IMG/VR virus record: IMGVR_UViG_3300022744_000937 | Coordinates: 1 to 42,448 of that record | Strand: one strand, 5' to 3' | DNA length: 42,448 nucleotides | From: a virus | In this document: piece after piece, positions 32,915 through 42,363 of the stretch | How the letters are laid out: each line of letters begins with the position of its first letter | Numbering within the stretch: position 1 is the first letter of the stretch | Notes under the pieces: generated by a model | What the model was told of the DNA's origin: nothing | Database searches by the model: none | Seen by the model: the letters and a program-made list of their open reading frames with translations, nothing else | Made by a program: the position numbers and the translations under genes

Positions 32915-35900
32915 TCAATACAGCTTGAGGACCGTGTATCCGGCAGTGGGTTGCAAAGGACTGCTTGCGCTTTGCACATCGCCGCCCATCTTTCCGACAA
33001 AGAGCCTGCGTTCAGTGGCCGTCTGACACACACCAACGCAAATTCGGTCGCTGACACTCACGGTGTACGGCACCACGATCCGGTTAAACAAGTGGTCTTC
33101 CAGAAAGAAGCTGCCTGCCGCCGCATCGAAGCCCACAAGCAGGCTCACCCCTGCACCAGATGCTGTCCAGATGACCGAGGTGGTGATCTGGTTCGGGATG
33201 AACCAAAAGCTCACATGGAACACCCCCGGGATGCTCACGCCCCAGGAAACCCGGGTCGTGTCCTTGATGAGTACCCCACTGCCGTACCGCCCGTCGCCAT
33301 AGCTCACGCCCACGGCCTCCCCACTGGCGGGGCTACCGTACCCTGCCAGCGCACCATTGAGGCGCCAGCCGTACAGCTCTCCGGCCTGCAATGCATCTTC
33401 GCGCGCCATCTGAAACCTCGCTTCGATGCTTTTGAGCGCGCCGTCATAGGTCCATTGCCGTTTGGCAGCATTGCTGCTCCAGACATAGTTCGCTGTCGAC
33501 CAGGTTTCTCGATCATCCAGCGTGGCCCCGATGCTGGCCAACAGGGTGTTTTGCGCCCGGTAGCTGGTGGGCAGATTCACCTCGAACAGGTACTCGGACT
33601 GCGCCACGCCACTGTCCATGCGCAGCACATCCAGGCTGTTGACCGACTCGACCGATGCGAAATGCTTCACCCCTGGAAACCGGGTGGCCTGTGCATCGAT
33701 GGTGACCAGCAGGTTGGCGTTCTGGGGCTGGGCCACCACCGTCGAGACGAAGGTGGCCTCGTCCGAGTAGATGCCTGGCGAGGCGATTGCCTTGATCCAG
33801 AAATTGCGCTCACCGTCAAAGCCTGAAGGCAAAGTGAAGCTGCTGGACTTGACCTCGGCAATGAAGATCGAGGTGTCCCACGCCGTGCCTTCTCGCAGCT
33901 CATAGGCCACCACCTCCGGTTCAGGATTAGGCAGCCAGCGAAACTCCAGCCGGTTGGCCGACTGGACCACATCAAACTGCCGCACTGCGGCTGGTGCCAG
34001 CAGGAGCAACTCGAAGGTAGCGACATGCTGGCTGTACTTGCCAGAGGTGTCAAAGGCCCGGATGAAGTAGTTGTACCGACCTGATTCGCTTTGATCATGC
34101 ACGAGCTGGGTCCCAGCGGTCTGCCCAACCAGTGTGCCTGCATCCCAGCCCGCGCCCACTCTCACCTCGTACCCTGCCAGATCGGCATCCGTGTTGGCGC
34201 TCCAGCTCAGCAGCAGATCGGTCGTGCGGCGCAGCACCGCAAAGTCCTGCACATCATCGGGCGGCTGCAACTTGCCAAGGATGGTCTGGCTCAAAGTGGC
34301 CGAGGCCCCAAGCTTTCCGGACACTCCCACAGCCCGAACCGTGAAAACATAATCCCCGGCCTCGGCGTTTCGAATCTCCAGATAGGTATTCGAACTCCGG
34401 GGCAAGGTGACGGTGTTGCCGCCATTGACCCGGTAGCTCACCTGGTACTCCAGGGCGCCGAAGACCTGCTCCCATCCCAACTGAATGAGCACCAGCGCCT
34501 GATCCTTGACCCGGTACAGGCTCTCGGTGACCAACAGGCCCGTGGGCGCCACAGGCGTTGTGGAGAGCACTGTGATATCACGCGGCTGCAGTGCCAGCCC
34601 CCGCTCAATGGCGTCGTACTTGCTCGGATTGTGAGCCAGTGCTGTGACTTCATGGATGCCTGGCTCGCTCTCGGCGACCTGCACCACCCTGAACAGTTGT
34701 GCCTCCACTTGGGTGGATGCCAGCACCCAGATGGCACCCACCTGAGGTGCCAAGGAGAATGCGCTCGTCACACCGACCGTGCGGCCAGACAGGGATCCGA
34801 CTTGGCGCTCTTCCACCACTCCCGTGGGCAGCAGCACAGAGATGCGCCACGAACCGGCGGGCAGGTCCTGATCCAGCGTGACGCTTATCGTGGTGGCCGC
34901 AGCGATGCGTCCGCCCAAGCGCAGGCCACCCCGGCTGCTGTCTGCCACCTTGATGACATCGCCGGGACGAACAACAGCGCCTTCCAGACCCGTACGGAAG
35001 GTGATGATTTCCGATTCGGACTGTTCGGAATACAGCAGCCACTTGCCCACCCGGTGGGCTTGACCTCGGGAGGTGCAGCCCATGGCCACCACATCGGCCT
35101 GAACCACGCCATAGCGGGCAATGCCTGCGATGTCTTCGACGTATTCCACCTTCTGACGGTAGAAATCATCCGGATCCACCCAGCTGACCAGAGCCACCGT
35201 GTGCCGGGCTTTGGCAGACGATCCTTGGTAGGCGAACTCTCCACCGATGACGTTGGCAGCCGTGAACTGATAGACGGGATCCTGGGGTGCATCCTGCGTG
35301 ACCGTGATTGCTCCACCAGACCAATAAGCCATGCCCCTGAAAATCGAGGCCATGTCCTGCACAACCTTGTAGGCCTGCTCGCGGCTTTGCAGATACAGAT
35401 TGCAGGTAAATCGCGGCTCATAGCCACCCAGTCCATTGGGCACGAGTTCGTCACAGTAGCGCGCCACCCGGTACAGCGCCCACTTATCCACCTGCGACTC
35501 GGGAATGAAACTGCCCAGACCGTAGCGGGTATTGGTCACCAGGTCATAAAAGCACCAGGCAGGGTTGTCTGTCCACGCCACCTTGAAGGTGCCGTCCCAG
35601 ATGCCGCTGTACGACCGGGTCTCGGGAGAGTAATTCGAGGGGATGCGAACGCGCAGGAGCTTGAGGTCATAGCTGCGCCTTGGAATCGAGGTGAACTGAG
35701 AGGCATCCACCCGCAAGGCCATCAATGCGCTGTTGGGGTAACGCAGCTTGCTTTCGATTACCTCGGTATACGAGTCCAGAAATGTTTTGTTTTGCAAGCT
35801 GGTCTGCGTCGAGTCGGCCGTGATGCGGCGCAGGCGCACATCCCAAGGACCAGCGCCAATGAGCGGGACGTAGTAGCTGCGCTGGTACCGCGAAGTGGTT

Positions 35901-36424
35901 TTGCCCGAGACCGTGTCGGAGACCACCTGCACATACCCGGCTCCCCGCGCCTGCACGTCGATCGCGTAGCTGACCGAAGTGCCGTTCAGGTCACCGTTGG
36001 TAGTGTCTTGCAGCGTAAGCGTCGGTATGCTGACCTTGATGCGCACGGCATCCACGTCAGGGTCAGTGATGGAGCGCACCACCGGCTGATTGGCCTTGCA
36101 CTCCACCCCAACAGCCACTTCGTTTTCCACAGCGGAGAAGCCGGGGATGTAGCTTTGTTGCTGGGTGCCAGGGCGGGTTTCGAGCGTTACCCCCGTGAAG
36201 TTGTAGCTGCCGTCCGGATTCTGGATCGGGGTGTCGTCCAGGTAGACGGATTGCAGGTTTGCGGCCAAGCCCTCAATCTCACCCTCGCAGACGAGGTCAA
36301 CCACCCTGGCATAGGCCTTGGAGCGCAGGCTGTCGGGCGCTTCCTGTGCCACACGTGCGCTGCCACCCCCACCCTTTCCACCGCCACCGGCGCCAATGAT
36401 CAGAGAAGTGCTCTGTGTGCTCAT
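32915..36424 (-). CDS. J: Tail tip / host-specificity protein J (lambda gpJ-like)
   Basis: This 1169-aa homologue of lambda gpJ begins with a Gly-rich N-terminus. The conserved J core follows (about residues 25-560), with LVCEGEIEGL, DDTPIQNPDGSYNF, WDVRLRRITAD and NPAWCFYDLVTNTRYGLG. Fibronectin-type III-like domains lie near 600-900. The C-terminal 250 residues look like a lectin/laminin-G-like sandwich (SWGVSIPGVFHVSFWF), probably the receptor-binding part. The start overlaps the gpI stop (ATGA). It forms the central tip and determines host binding in lambda-like phages. Confidence 0.95.
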   Translation of the reverse strand: MSTQSTSLIIGAGGGGKGGGGSARVAQEAPDSLRSKAYARVVDLVCEGEIEGLAANLQSVYLDDTPIQNPDGSYNFTGVTLETRPGTQQQSYIPGFSAVENEVAVGVECKANQPVVRSITDPDVDAVRIKVSIPTLTLQDTTNGDLNGTSVSYAIDVQARGAGYVQVVSDTVSGKTTSRYQRSYYVPLIGAGPWDVRLRRITADSTQTSLQNKTFLDSYTEVIESKLRYPNSALMALRVDASQFTSIPRRSYDLKLLRVRIPSNYSPETRSYSGIWDGTFKVAWTDNPAWCFYDLVTNTRYGLGSFIPESQVDKWALYRVARYCDELVPNGLGGYEPRFTCNLYLQSREQAYKVVQDMASIFRGMAYWSGGAITVTQDAPQDPVYQFTAANVIGGEFAYQGSSAKARHTVALVSWVDPDDFYRQKVEYVEDIAGIARYGVVQADVVAMGCTSRGQAHRVGKWLLYSEQSESEIITFRTGLEGAVVRPGDVIKVADSSRGGLRLGGRIAAATTISVTLDQDLPAGSWRISVLLPTGVVEERQVGSLSGRTVGVTSAFSLAPQVGAIWVLASTQVEAQLFRVVQVAESEPGIHEVTALAHNPSKYDAIERGLALQPRDITVLSTTPVAPTGLLVTESLYRVKDQALVLIQLGWEQVFGALEYQVSYRVNGGNTVTLPRSSNTYLEIRNAEAGDYVFTVRAVGVSGKLGASATLSQTILGKLQPPDDVQDFAVLRRTTDLLLSWSANTDADLAGYEVRVGAGWDAGTLVGQTAGTQLVHDQSESGRYNYFIRAFDTSGKYSQHVATFELLLLAPAAVRQFDVVQSANRLEFRWLPNPEPEVVAYELREGTAWDTSIFIAEVKSSSFTLPSGFDGERNFWIKAIASPGIYSDEATFVSTVVAQPQNANLLVTIDAQATRFPGVKHFASVESVNSLDVLRMDSGVAQSEYLFEVNLPTSYRAQNTLLASIGATLDDRETWSTANYVWSSNAAKRQWTYDGALKSIEARFQMAREDALQAGELYGWRLNGALAGYGSPASGEAVGVSYGDGRYGSGVLIKDTTRVSWGVSIPGVFHVSFWFIPNQITTSVIWTASGAGVSLLVGFDAAAGSFFLEDHLFNRIVVPYTVSVSDRICVGVCQTATERRLFVGKMGGDVQSASSPLQPTAGYTVLKLY

Positions 36425-37014
36425 ACAGCGATCTCATCCACATCAATGCCCGCGCTGATCACGGCCGAACCCACAATGAGTCGGCCGTAGCCCACAGGTA
36501 CGGGATGGCCCTGCGCCGTGGTGTTGACGGCCCCGTTGAAAACATAACTGGGCTGGTTGCCTGGCCGCTCAGAGGGATCTTGGGCTTTGGCGGTGGGAGC
36601 AATCATCTGAGCCACACCGCCCAGGATCATGGATGTGCCCACTGAATACAAAGTGGCCTGCGACAGAAAAGAGCCTGCTGCGGCCCAGCCCATCGGATTC
36701 CACCAGGATACGGCGATCAGGGCAGCGCCCAGCAGGATCTGACCCAGCCCGTTACCACCGGCCCCGGACACGACCGGCGCGATGGTGATGCGCTGTCGGC
36801 CACTGGGCTCGTGCAGACGATCAAGGCTCAGCGCATCCCGTCCAGCCAGCACCCGATAGCCCACTCCTCGCTCACCCGAGGCGACCAATTCCCGCTCAAA
36901 ACCGGGAAAGTTGGCACAAAGGGCGCGCACGGCCTCAGCCGCCGAGGTCACCGCCATCCTGTGCCGACGCCCGAAGCGCTTGCCCAGTTCACCGAGAAGA
37001 AGGATCGTGACCAT
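36421..37014 (-). CDS. I: Tail assembly protein I (lambda gpI-like)
   Basis: This 197-aa protein has an N-terminal ubiquitin-like fold (TILLLGELGKRFG through about residue 80). A Gly-rich hydrophobic middle follows (ILLGAALIAVSWWNPMGWAAAGSF), then a C-terminus ending YVFNGAVNTTAQGHPVPVGYG, which is characteristic of gpI. It assists assembly of the J tip complex. Confidence 0.92.
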   Translation of the reverse strand: MVTILLLGELGKRFGRRHRMAVTSAAEAVRALCANFPGFERELVASGERGVGYRVLAGRDALSLDRLHEPSGRQRITIAPVVSGAGGNGLGQILLGAALIAVSWWNPMGWAAAGSFLSQATLYSVGTSMILGGVAQMIAPTAKAQDPSERPGNQPSYVFNGAVNTTAQGHPVPVGYGRLIVGSAVISAGIDVDEIAV

Positions 37015-37021
37015 GCTGGTG

Positions 37022-37729
37022 TTACTGCAAGAGTTGATGTCTCAGGGTGTGGGTGGTGATCTTTTGCCAGTAGCCGCCATAGACATCGCGACTGGAGAGC
37101 CTGCCCTGCAGGTGGTGCAGGATGAGACCATCTCCCAGGTAAATGGCAGCGTGGTTGGGCACGGGAGATGCGACCTGCATCAGCAGGACATCACCCAAAT
37201 TCATGTCAGCTGGCTCCACCACATGAAAGCCTGCGCCAGCGAAGTTGTCCAGGTACAGGTTTTCACCGCGCTTCCACCACTCGTCAAAGCGGGTGAAATC
37301 CGGCAGATCGATGCCGCGCTCCTGGGCGTACCAGTCCCGGATCAACGAGTAGCAGTCGAGCACACCATGCGACCATTCGCGCCCGACCAGCGGTGCGGCA
37401 TAGCCTTGCGGGAGCAACTCGATCCACTGCGTGGCAGGAAAACTCGCAATGAACCAGGGCAGTGCCGTGGCTTCGCATGCCACACGGTCCGCCTGGCTGG
37501 GTTCAGGGCTCAAGTTGGGGTGGGAGTGAAACACCCCCACGATCTCGCCAAGCTGGTCGGCGCGCACATAGTCCTCGGGGTGGATCACAAACTGATCGGT
37601 TCCCACGCCAATGTTGCGGCACGGAGCATAGGTCTCCCTGCCCTTGTGAATGACGAGCAAGCCACAGGCTTCGCGGGGAAACTCCCGAGCAGCATGAGCC
37701 AGCGCCAGCGTCTGATTAGCCTCGAGCAT
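37022..37729 (-). CDS. K: Tail assembly protein K: JAB plus NlpC/P60 domains
   Basis: This 235-aa protein has an N-terminal JAB/MPN metalloprotease-like domain (REACGLL, and VFHSHPN with the HxH zinc ligands). The C-terminal NlpC/P60 peptidase domain has Cys in GVLDCYSLIRDWY and His in VPNHAAIYLGDG. It is the lambda gpK type, with a role in tail-tip assembly and possible cell-wall hydrolysis. The ATG at 37729 is used; a GTG one codon upstream overlaps the L stop. Confidence 0.94.
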   Translation of the reverse strand: MLEANQTLALAHAAREFPREACGLLVIHKGRETYAPCRNIGVGTDQFVIHPEDYVRADQLGEIVGVFHSHPNLSPEPSQADRVACEATALPWFIASFPATQWIELLPQGYAAPLVGREWSHGVLDCYSLIRDWYAQERGIDLPDFTRFDEWWKRGENLYLDNFAGAGFHVVEPADMNLGDVLLMQVASPVPNHAAIYLGDGLILHHLQGRLSSRDVYGGYWQKITTHTLRHQLLQ

Positions 37730-38433
37730 CACCGGATCAACCCCGCTGCAGGAAACCCGCCAAAGGGCAACTCAGCATTCACGCCAAAGCGCTTCTGACA
37801 GGACGCCAGGCGTTTGCCACAGGCATCCTGCGCGCGGGAGCTGACGGTTTCATCGTTAGCGTTGAAGTACGCGGTTCCGGTGTAGCCGCATTCGGCACCC
37901 TGGTATTGCCAGGGACAGACGTTTTGCACGATCTGGCGCCGGGGCAATGACACCCCTTCCAGATCAAAGGCGGCAGCCAACTCGAACTCGACCACATCCC
38001 GGGTTTCCCGGGACTTGCGGTCAATGAAATACACGTCGTCCGCGAATTCAGCGGTAGCGTCCGCCGTCGGGTTGGACCCAGAGGCGAAATTCACCGCATC
38101 CAGGTATTTCAGGAGCGTGCGCTTTCTGGTGACTTTGGCCCCCACCAGGTCCTGATAGGACAGGATAAGTGCGGTGATGCTGCCTGTGACATTGGCCACC
38201 TTGAGTTTGGGACGTGACACCTGGCCGTTGCCGTTGAACTCAAAGCCTTCGGCCTGGATGGGGAACGGCTCATAGGTATTGCCCTGCCAGACCACCTGCT
38301 GACGCAGCTCATTGGTTCCGGCATGAAACCTCACCACCCCCTCGTTGAACAGGGACAGGTCGAGCACAAAAAGCTCGATGACTGCACTCGGGGCCAGTCT
38401 CTGAATTTCTGAAGTGATCGCTTGGCTGGTCAT
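37729..38433 (-). CDS. L: Minor tail protein L (lambda gpL-like)
   Basis: This 234-aa tail-tip protein has the conserved N-terminal part containing RFHAGTNELRQQVVWQGNTYEPFP. A C-terminal four-cysteine region (CPWQYQGAECGY, then DACGKRLASC) corresponds to the iron-sulfur cluster site described for lambda gpL. The gene overlaps M upstream by 4 bases. Confidence 0.94.
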   Translation of the reverse strand: MTSQAITSEIQRLAPSAVIELFVLDLSLFNEGVVRFHAGTNELRQQVVWQGNTYEPFPIQAEGFEFNGNGQVSRPKLKVANVTGSITALILSYQDLVGAKVTRKRTLLKYLDAVNFASGSNPTADATAEFADDVYFIDRKSRETRDVVEFELAAAFDLEGVSLPRRQIVQNVCPWQYQGAECGYTGTAYFNANDETVSSRAQDACGKRLASCQKRFGVNAELPFGGFPAAGLIR

Positions 38434-38768
38434 GACATATCAAACACCTGCCGGAAGGTGGCGTGGATGTTTTCCAGATTGGGTTCTTCGATGCTGCGGC
38501 TCCACTCCTCACAAAGGAACTTGCCAACAATGCCGCTCGGAGTGGTCCAGTCAAATGACTGAACCGCCCCTCTGGCGCGCAGAAAGTTGTCGATCGCAGC
38601 GGCTTCTACTGTGGATTTGCCACGAAATTCAAGCGACCAGACCTCAGCCTGGGTGTTGATGCCGTAGGCAAGGCGCTGCTCATACCCGTCTCCAAAGGAG
38701 ACCTTGCGGACATTGGGTTTGAGGGTGAGGGACGCCCCGATCGAGGCGATCCATGTGAATGTCGCCAT
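38430..38768 (-). CDS. M: Minor tail protein M (lambda gpM-like)
   Basis: This 112-aa protein has the family pattern VRKVSFGDGYEQRLAYGIN near the N-terminus and a single compact beta-rich domain, as in lambda gpM. It lies between the tape measure gene and L, as in lambda. An AAGGA site precedes the ATG. Confidence 0.92.
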   Translation of the reverse strand: MATFTWIASIGASLTLKPNVRKVSFGDGYEQRLAYGINTQAEVWSLEFRGKSTVEAAAIDNFLRARGAVQSFDWTTPSGIVGKFLCEEWSRSIEEPNLENIHATFRQVFDMS

Positions 38769-38785
38769 GAGAATCCTTCAATACA

Positions 38786-41230
38786 TCACTGCCGACGCGG
38801 GTCCAGCAGACCCCCGGCCCGCTTTTGGTTGAGCAGCTCCTGGCGCACCGCGCTGGAAATCGCCCGCCCAAGATCTTTGCCCTGCCCTGCGCTGCTGGTC
38901 ACTCCACCCTCGGCTACGTTGACCGAGATGTTGAATACATCACCGCCCCCTGACGAGGACTGGTTCATCGTGACGGGGATCGAGCGACCATCGGGAAGCG
39001 GCACATAGGCCTCGGCCATAGAACCCTCGCCAAAGACCGCCAACTGAGGCGTGGTGGCCACACCGCCGCTGGCGTAGGCACGCAAGGGCAAGGGACCAGC
39101 CGAGGTCATGATCCCGCCATCGGCAAACCCGAACATGCTGCCCAACGCCTTGGCCATGGGCAGCGTGATGGCACGCTGGATCTGGATGCGGATCAGGTCC
39201 GAAATGATGGAGGTGGCCAGCGACTTGAAGTCGAGCTTGCCCGTCATCACAAAGTTGGTGAGCGCATCTGTCATTCCATTGAAGGCCTTGGTGGTCACCG
39301 CCTCCATCTGCTTGCCCACCTGCTCGGTTTCTTCACCCAGGGTGCGAAGCGCCTTGGAGAACCCCGCCCCGGGGTCTGACAACTCAAGGGCCCGTTGCCC
39401 CAGCAAGGTCGCCCCATCGGCTGCCTGACGGGCCGCCTCCTCAATGCGCCTAAACGATTCGGCCAACTTGTCGTTGCCAGGCGTGGCCTCCACCAGCTCT
39501 CTGGCCTTGGCAGCGAAATCCGCAAGCTCATCGGCGCTGGAACGCCTGGCAGCGGACAGACGTTTCAGCGCATCGATCTCGCTGATCGAACCGGTCTCGC
39601 GCAGGACCTTAATCTGCTCTTCGGTCGATCGCAGCTGACCCTGGCTTCTGGCTACTTGCTCCTGCAGGTCTTTGAGTGTTTCACCCGGCAGCTTGATCTC
39701 GCGCTCGAGGTTGGACTGCTGGGCTTCACGCTCGAGCTTTTCTCGGCGCAGGGTGATTTCTGAGAGCTTGTCCTGCAGCTTCAATTTGTCCTGGGCTGTC
39801 TTGGCCACGGTGGCCAGGCCACGCTTCAAGATGGACTCTTCCTGCGCATACAACTCACCCAGGCGGTCCGTGAATTCCTGCTGGGCGTTCAGCCGGGCCT
39901 CACTGGCCTCCTTGTAGCTGATGTAACCCTGCCCCTCGTAGAGGTCGATGATCTTTTGCCGGTCCTTCAGGAGGCCCGTTTCTACATCGGTCAACCCCTG
40001 CAGCTGTTTGATGTCGCTCTCAATCTTGGCCATGGCCGCTGCGGTCAGCGCACCAGTGGCTGAGTTGTAGTTCAACTTGGGTTTGGCGGCCTCACCGGCC
40101 GCTTCGGTCTCGCCTCGGTTGATGGCGTCGAAGCGCTCTTTGACCGCATCGGCCAGGAGCGGCATCTTCCAGAGGTCAACGTAGGTCTGATTGGCCTTTT
40201 CGACGATCGCATTGCGTTTTTCCAATGCGGTCTTGAGGGTGGCCTGGTTCTCCTCAGAAAATGGGTTCAGTCCTTTGCCACCAGCGAGGAACGTGCCAAG
40301 CAGCTCAATATCGGCCCAGACCGCCTCGAAGCTGCCCATGACCGCCTTGGCCATCTGGATCACACCACGAAGCGCATCGATCACGATGGCAATGCCATAC
40401 GCTGTGTCCTGAGCCCAGGTCTTGAGCGTGCCATCGTCTCGCAGCTTGACCATGGCTTCAGCCGTGTTGTGCGTGCCCAGCATCACAGCTTTTAGCTCAC
40501 CGACCAATTCTTCGAGTGCAGGCAGCGCCGCCGTCACGATGGTCTGGGCGACGAAGTTGTGCTCGGCCCGCATGCGGCCCAGTGCCTTGGAGGCCTTCTC
40601 GGCAGATTCGATCTCTGCTTCAGTGAGCCGGATGTTCAGGTCCTGGTTGGCGGCCAGGTCCTTGAGGAAGGGCAGTAGTCCCGCCCCAGATTTGCCAAAC
40701 AGTTCAAGCGCAATGGCCGTCTTGCCTGCCCCGTCCTCGAAATTGGACAGTTTCAGGGCAATGTCGTTCATGACTTCGGCCGGATCGCGCAGGTTTCCAC
40801 CCGCATCCTTGGCCTTGATGCCCAGAAACTGCAGGGCCTGAGAAGCCCCCTTGGTCTCATCGTCCACCCCGGCCAGCCCCTTGGAGAGCTTGGTCAGGCC
40901 TACGCCAATCTGCTCCATCGCCACGCCAGAAATGGTGGCCACGGGCGCAAAGCCGGACAGGGCAGTGGCGCTCGCCCCGGTCTGTTCGGCCAGATCCTGC
41001 AGGGCGGCTACCGTTTCCAGCGTGTGGGCCACCAACTCCTTGAGCGCCCCCACCGATTCCACGCCGATGGCGATGGCAAAGGTGGTTTTGGCGACTTCGG
41101 CCACCTTCTCCAAGGAACCACGCATGGATTCCGCGTGGCGCTCCAAAAGCAATGAACTCTTGCCCAGGTCCTCGCGGAAATCGGCCGTTTCCGCTGCGAG
41201 TTTGACCACGAGGGAGCCGATATCAGCCAT
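38786..41230 (-). CDS. H: Tail tape measure protein (lambda gpH-like)
   Basis: This 814-aa protein is mainly helical and coiled-coil. The N-terminal region resembles phage tape measure proteins (IGSLVVKLAAETADFREDLGKS). The C-terminal segment GMTDALTNFVMTGKLDFKSL through GFADGG is the lambda tape-measure C-terminal signature. Its length sets tail length. At 814 residues a tail near or slightly shorter than that of lambda (853-aa gpH) would be expected. Confidence 0.95.
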   Translation of the reverse strand: MADIGSLVVKLAAETADFREDLGKSSLLLERHAESMRGSLEKVAEVAKTTFAIAIGVESVGALKELVAHTLETVAALQDLAEQTGASATALSGFAPVATISGVAMEQIGVGLTKLSKGLAGVDDETKGASQALQFLGIKAKDAGGNLRDPAEVMNDIALKLSNFEDGAGKTAIALELFGKSGAGLLPFLKDLAANQDLNIRLTEAEIESAEKASKALGRMRAEHNFVAQTIVTAALPALEELVGELKAVMLGTHNTAEAMVKLRDDGTLKTWAQDTAYGIAIVIDALRGVIQMAKAVMGSFEAVWADIELLGTFLAGGKGLNPFSEENQATLKTALEKRNAIVEKANQTYVDLWKMPLLADAVKERFDAINRGETEAAGEAAKPKLNYNSATGALTAAAMAKIESDIKQLQGLTDVETGLLKDRQKIIDLYEGQGYISYKEASEARLNAQQEFTDRLGELYAQEESILKRGLATVAKTAQDKLKLQDKLSEITLRREKLEREAQQSNLEREIKLPGETLKDLQEQVARSQGQLRSTEEQIKVLRETGSISEIDALKRLSAARRSSADELADFAAKARELVEATPGNDKLAESFRRIEEAARQAADGATLLGQRALELSDPGAGFSKALRTLGEETEQVGKQMEAVTTKAFNGMTDALTNFVMTGKLDFKSLATSIISDLIRIQIQRAITLPMAKALGSMFGFADGGIMTSAGPLPLRAYASGGVATTPQLAVFGEGSMAEAYVPLPDGRSIPVTMNQSSSGGGDVFNISVNVAEGGVTSSAGQGKDLGRAISSAVRQELLNQKRAGGLLDPRRQ

Positions 41231-41242
41231 GCTGTGATTGCC

Positions 41243-41596
41243 TTATGTGGGCCCTGTGTGGACCTTGTGCGCGAACATGGCCTTGAACCGGGCCACATTG
41301 AGCTGTGTTTCGTCTTGAGGTTGGGTGGGTTGCGGCTTATCCAGGAAAGGCATGAAGTCCTCTGGCCGAAACGGCCCCGCATCCTTGGCCCGGTGGGCAT
41401 TGGCAAAGGTGGAGGCCACCACACCGGTCCTGTAATCAGCCCGGTAGTCCCCGAAGGGCTCGAGCTGGTAGTACGCCATCCACTCCGTCAGCTCGTCCGA
41501 GCCCATCGATGCGAGCATCTCGCGCACCGGCAGGCCCAAAGCCAGCGCCAGCCGGAACACAAAGCGTCGCGAAGGATGGGCGATCAGTCGTTTTTT
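41243..41596 (-). CDS. T: Tail chaperone T domain, expressed by -1 frameshift from G
   Basis: This reading frame is open without a stop from the slippery site (41590-41596) to its stop at 41243. It is exactly the -1 frame of the upstream G gene. The product (VREMLASMGSDELTEWMAYYQLEPFG) matches the DUF4035/gpT domain of tail-assembly chaperones. A GTG at 41560 lacks a convincing ribosome site, so the domain is probably made only as the G-T fusion, which recruits tape measure and tail tube subunits. Confidence 0.88.
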   Translation of the reverse strand, partial: KKRLIAHPSRRFVFRLALALGLPVREMLASMGSDELTEWMAYYQLEPFGDYRADYRTGVVASTFANAHRAKDAGPFRPEDFMPFLDKPQPTQPQDETQLNVARFKAMFAHKVHTGPT

Positions 41597-41922
41597 GCGG
41601 CGTCCACCTGATCAGTGCCAATGCCGTTCAGACGCTGGGACACGGCAAACACTCGGTCCAGTGCCTTGGCGCTCTTGCCTCCGAGCGACGTGATGTCACC
41701 ATCGCTGAAAAGACGGTTGCCCGTCTCATCACACATGGTGAGGGAGACCAGGCGGGCACGCACGTTCTCAAGGCGGCCCTCCTTGCCAATCAAGCTGGCT
41801 TCGAAGGCGTCCCGGTCAGTACCGGTCATGGTACGCACTTGCACCTCACCGCCCCACTCCGGGACTTGGACAGTTTCACGAGGCAGATCATCGCTCTGCA
41901 GGATTTGTTCACGGGTCAACAT
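41584..41922 (-). CDS. G: Tail assembly chaperone G (lambda gpG-like)
   Basis: This 112-aa protein starts at the ATG at 41922. It contains GEVQVRTMTGTDRDAFEASL and LVSLTMCDETGNRLFSDGD, typical of short tail chaperones. Its stop follows six bases after a canonical -1 slippery heptamer, so most ribosomes make G and a minority make G-T. A longer in-frame extension to 42045 would overlap the tail tube gene and is rejected. Confidence 0.9.
   Translation of the reverse strand: MLTREQILQSDDLPRETVQVPEWGGEVQVRTMTGTDRDAFEASLIGKEGRLENVRARLVSLTMCDETGNRLFSDGDITSLGGKSAKALDRVFAVSQRLNGIGTDQVDAAKND
41590..41596 (-). promoter_or_regulatory. Programmed -1 ribosomal frameshift site (A AAA AAC)
   Basis: The minus strand reads GCA AAA AAC GAC TGA in the G frame, which contains the heptamer A AAA AAC. 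The downstream frame after slipping is open and encodes the T domain. The position at the very end of G and the frame relationship are those of lambda G/G-T. Confidence 0.9.
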
Positions 41923-41936
41923 GGATGTGTCTCTCT

Positions 41937-42347
41937 TTAAGCTTCGGTGATGTCGCCATCGATCTCGATGGTCACGGAGGCCTGCACGACCGCATCCACG
42001 CCGCCTTGCACGCTGAAGTGCGTGACATAGCCGTAGAAGGTCCAAGTGGCAGGATTGGTGTCGGTAAAAGTGATCTTGAACTGGCGGCGCACCCGGTTGG
42101 CCCGGTCGGTTCTCAGGCCCTGGTGCACCAGATCGTCGGGGTTGTAGTGCAGGGTCAGGGAAAGTTGCCCCTCGTCGCGCAGGCCCACTCGCTTTTCCTT
42201 GGCGGTGGAAGTCAGATTGGTCACGTCGATCACGGCGGCCTGCCCGCCAGGGCCTTGAAACGAAACCACGTTGGGGATGGTTTCAAAGGCGGTGGTGCCA
42301 AACCGGGCAATGGCAATGCCCTGCGCGGTGATTGCGGTGCTGCTCAT
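41937..42347 (-). CDS. V: Major tail tube protein (lambda gpV-like)
   Basis: This 136-aa beta-rich protein has the tail-tube pattern IPNVVSFQGPGGQAAVIDVTNL and NPDDLVHQGL near the middle. It would polymerise into the tail tube around the tape measure. A strong AAGGAG site precedes the ATG at 42347. It lacks the extra Ig-like domain present in lambda gpV. Confidence 0.9.
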   Translation of the reverse strand: MSSTAITAQGIAIARFGTTAFETIPNVVSFQGPGGQAAVIDVTNLTSTAKEKRVGLRDEGQLSLTLHYNPDDLVHQGLRTDRANRVRRQFKITFTDTNPATWTFYGYVTHFSVQGGVDAVVQASVTIEIDGDITEA

Positions 42348-42363
42348 GCAGATGCTCCTTGTT

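Noticed and set aside
32838-32918. N-terminal extension of the small structural protein to a TTG at 32918
   Set aside because: The extension would translate through an intrinsic terminator and overlap the J stop; later ATG starts are more plausible.
34091-36490. Long open frame of about 800 codons on the plus strand
   Set aside because: It is exactly antisense to the J gene, its translation has no recognisable domain, and J matches a known family over the whole length.
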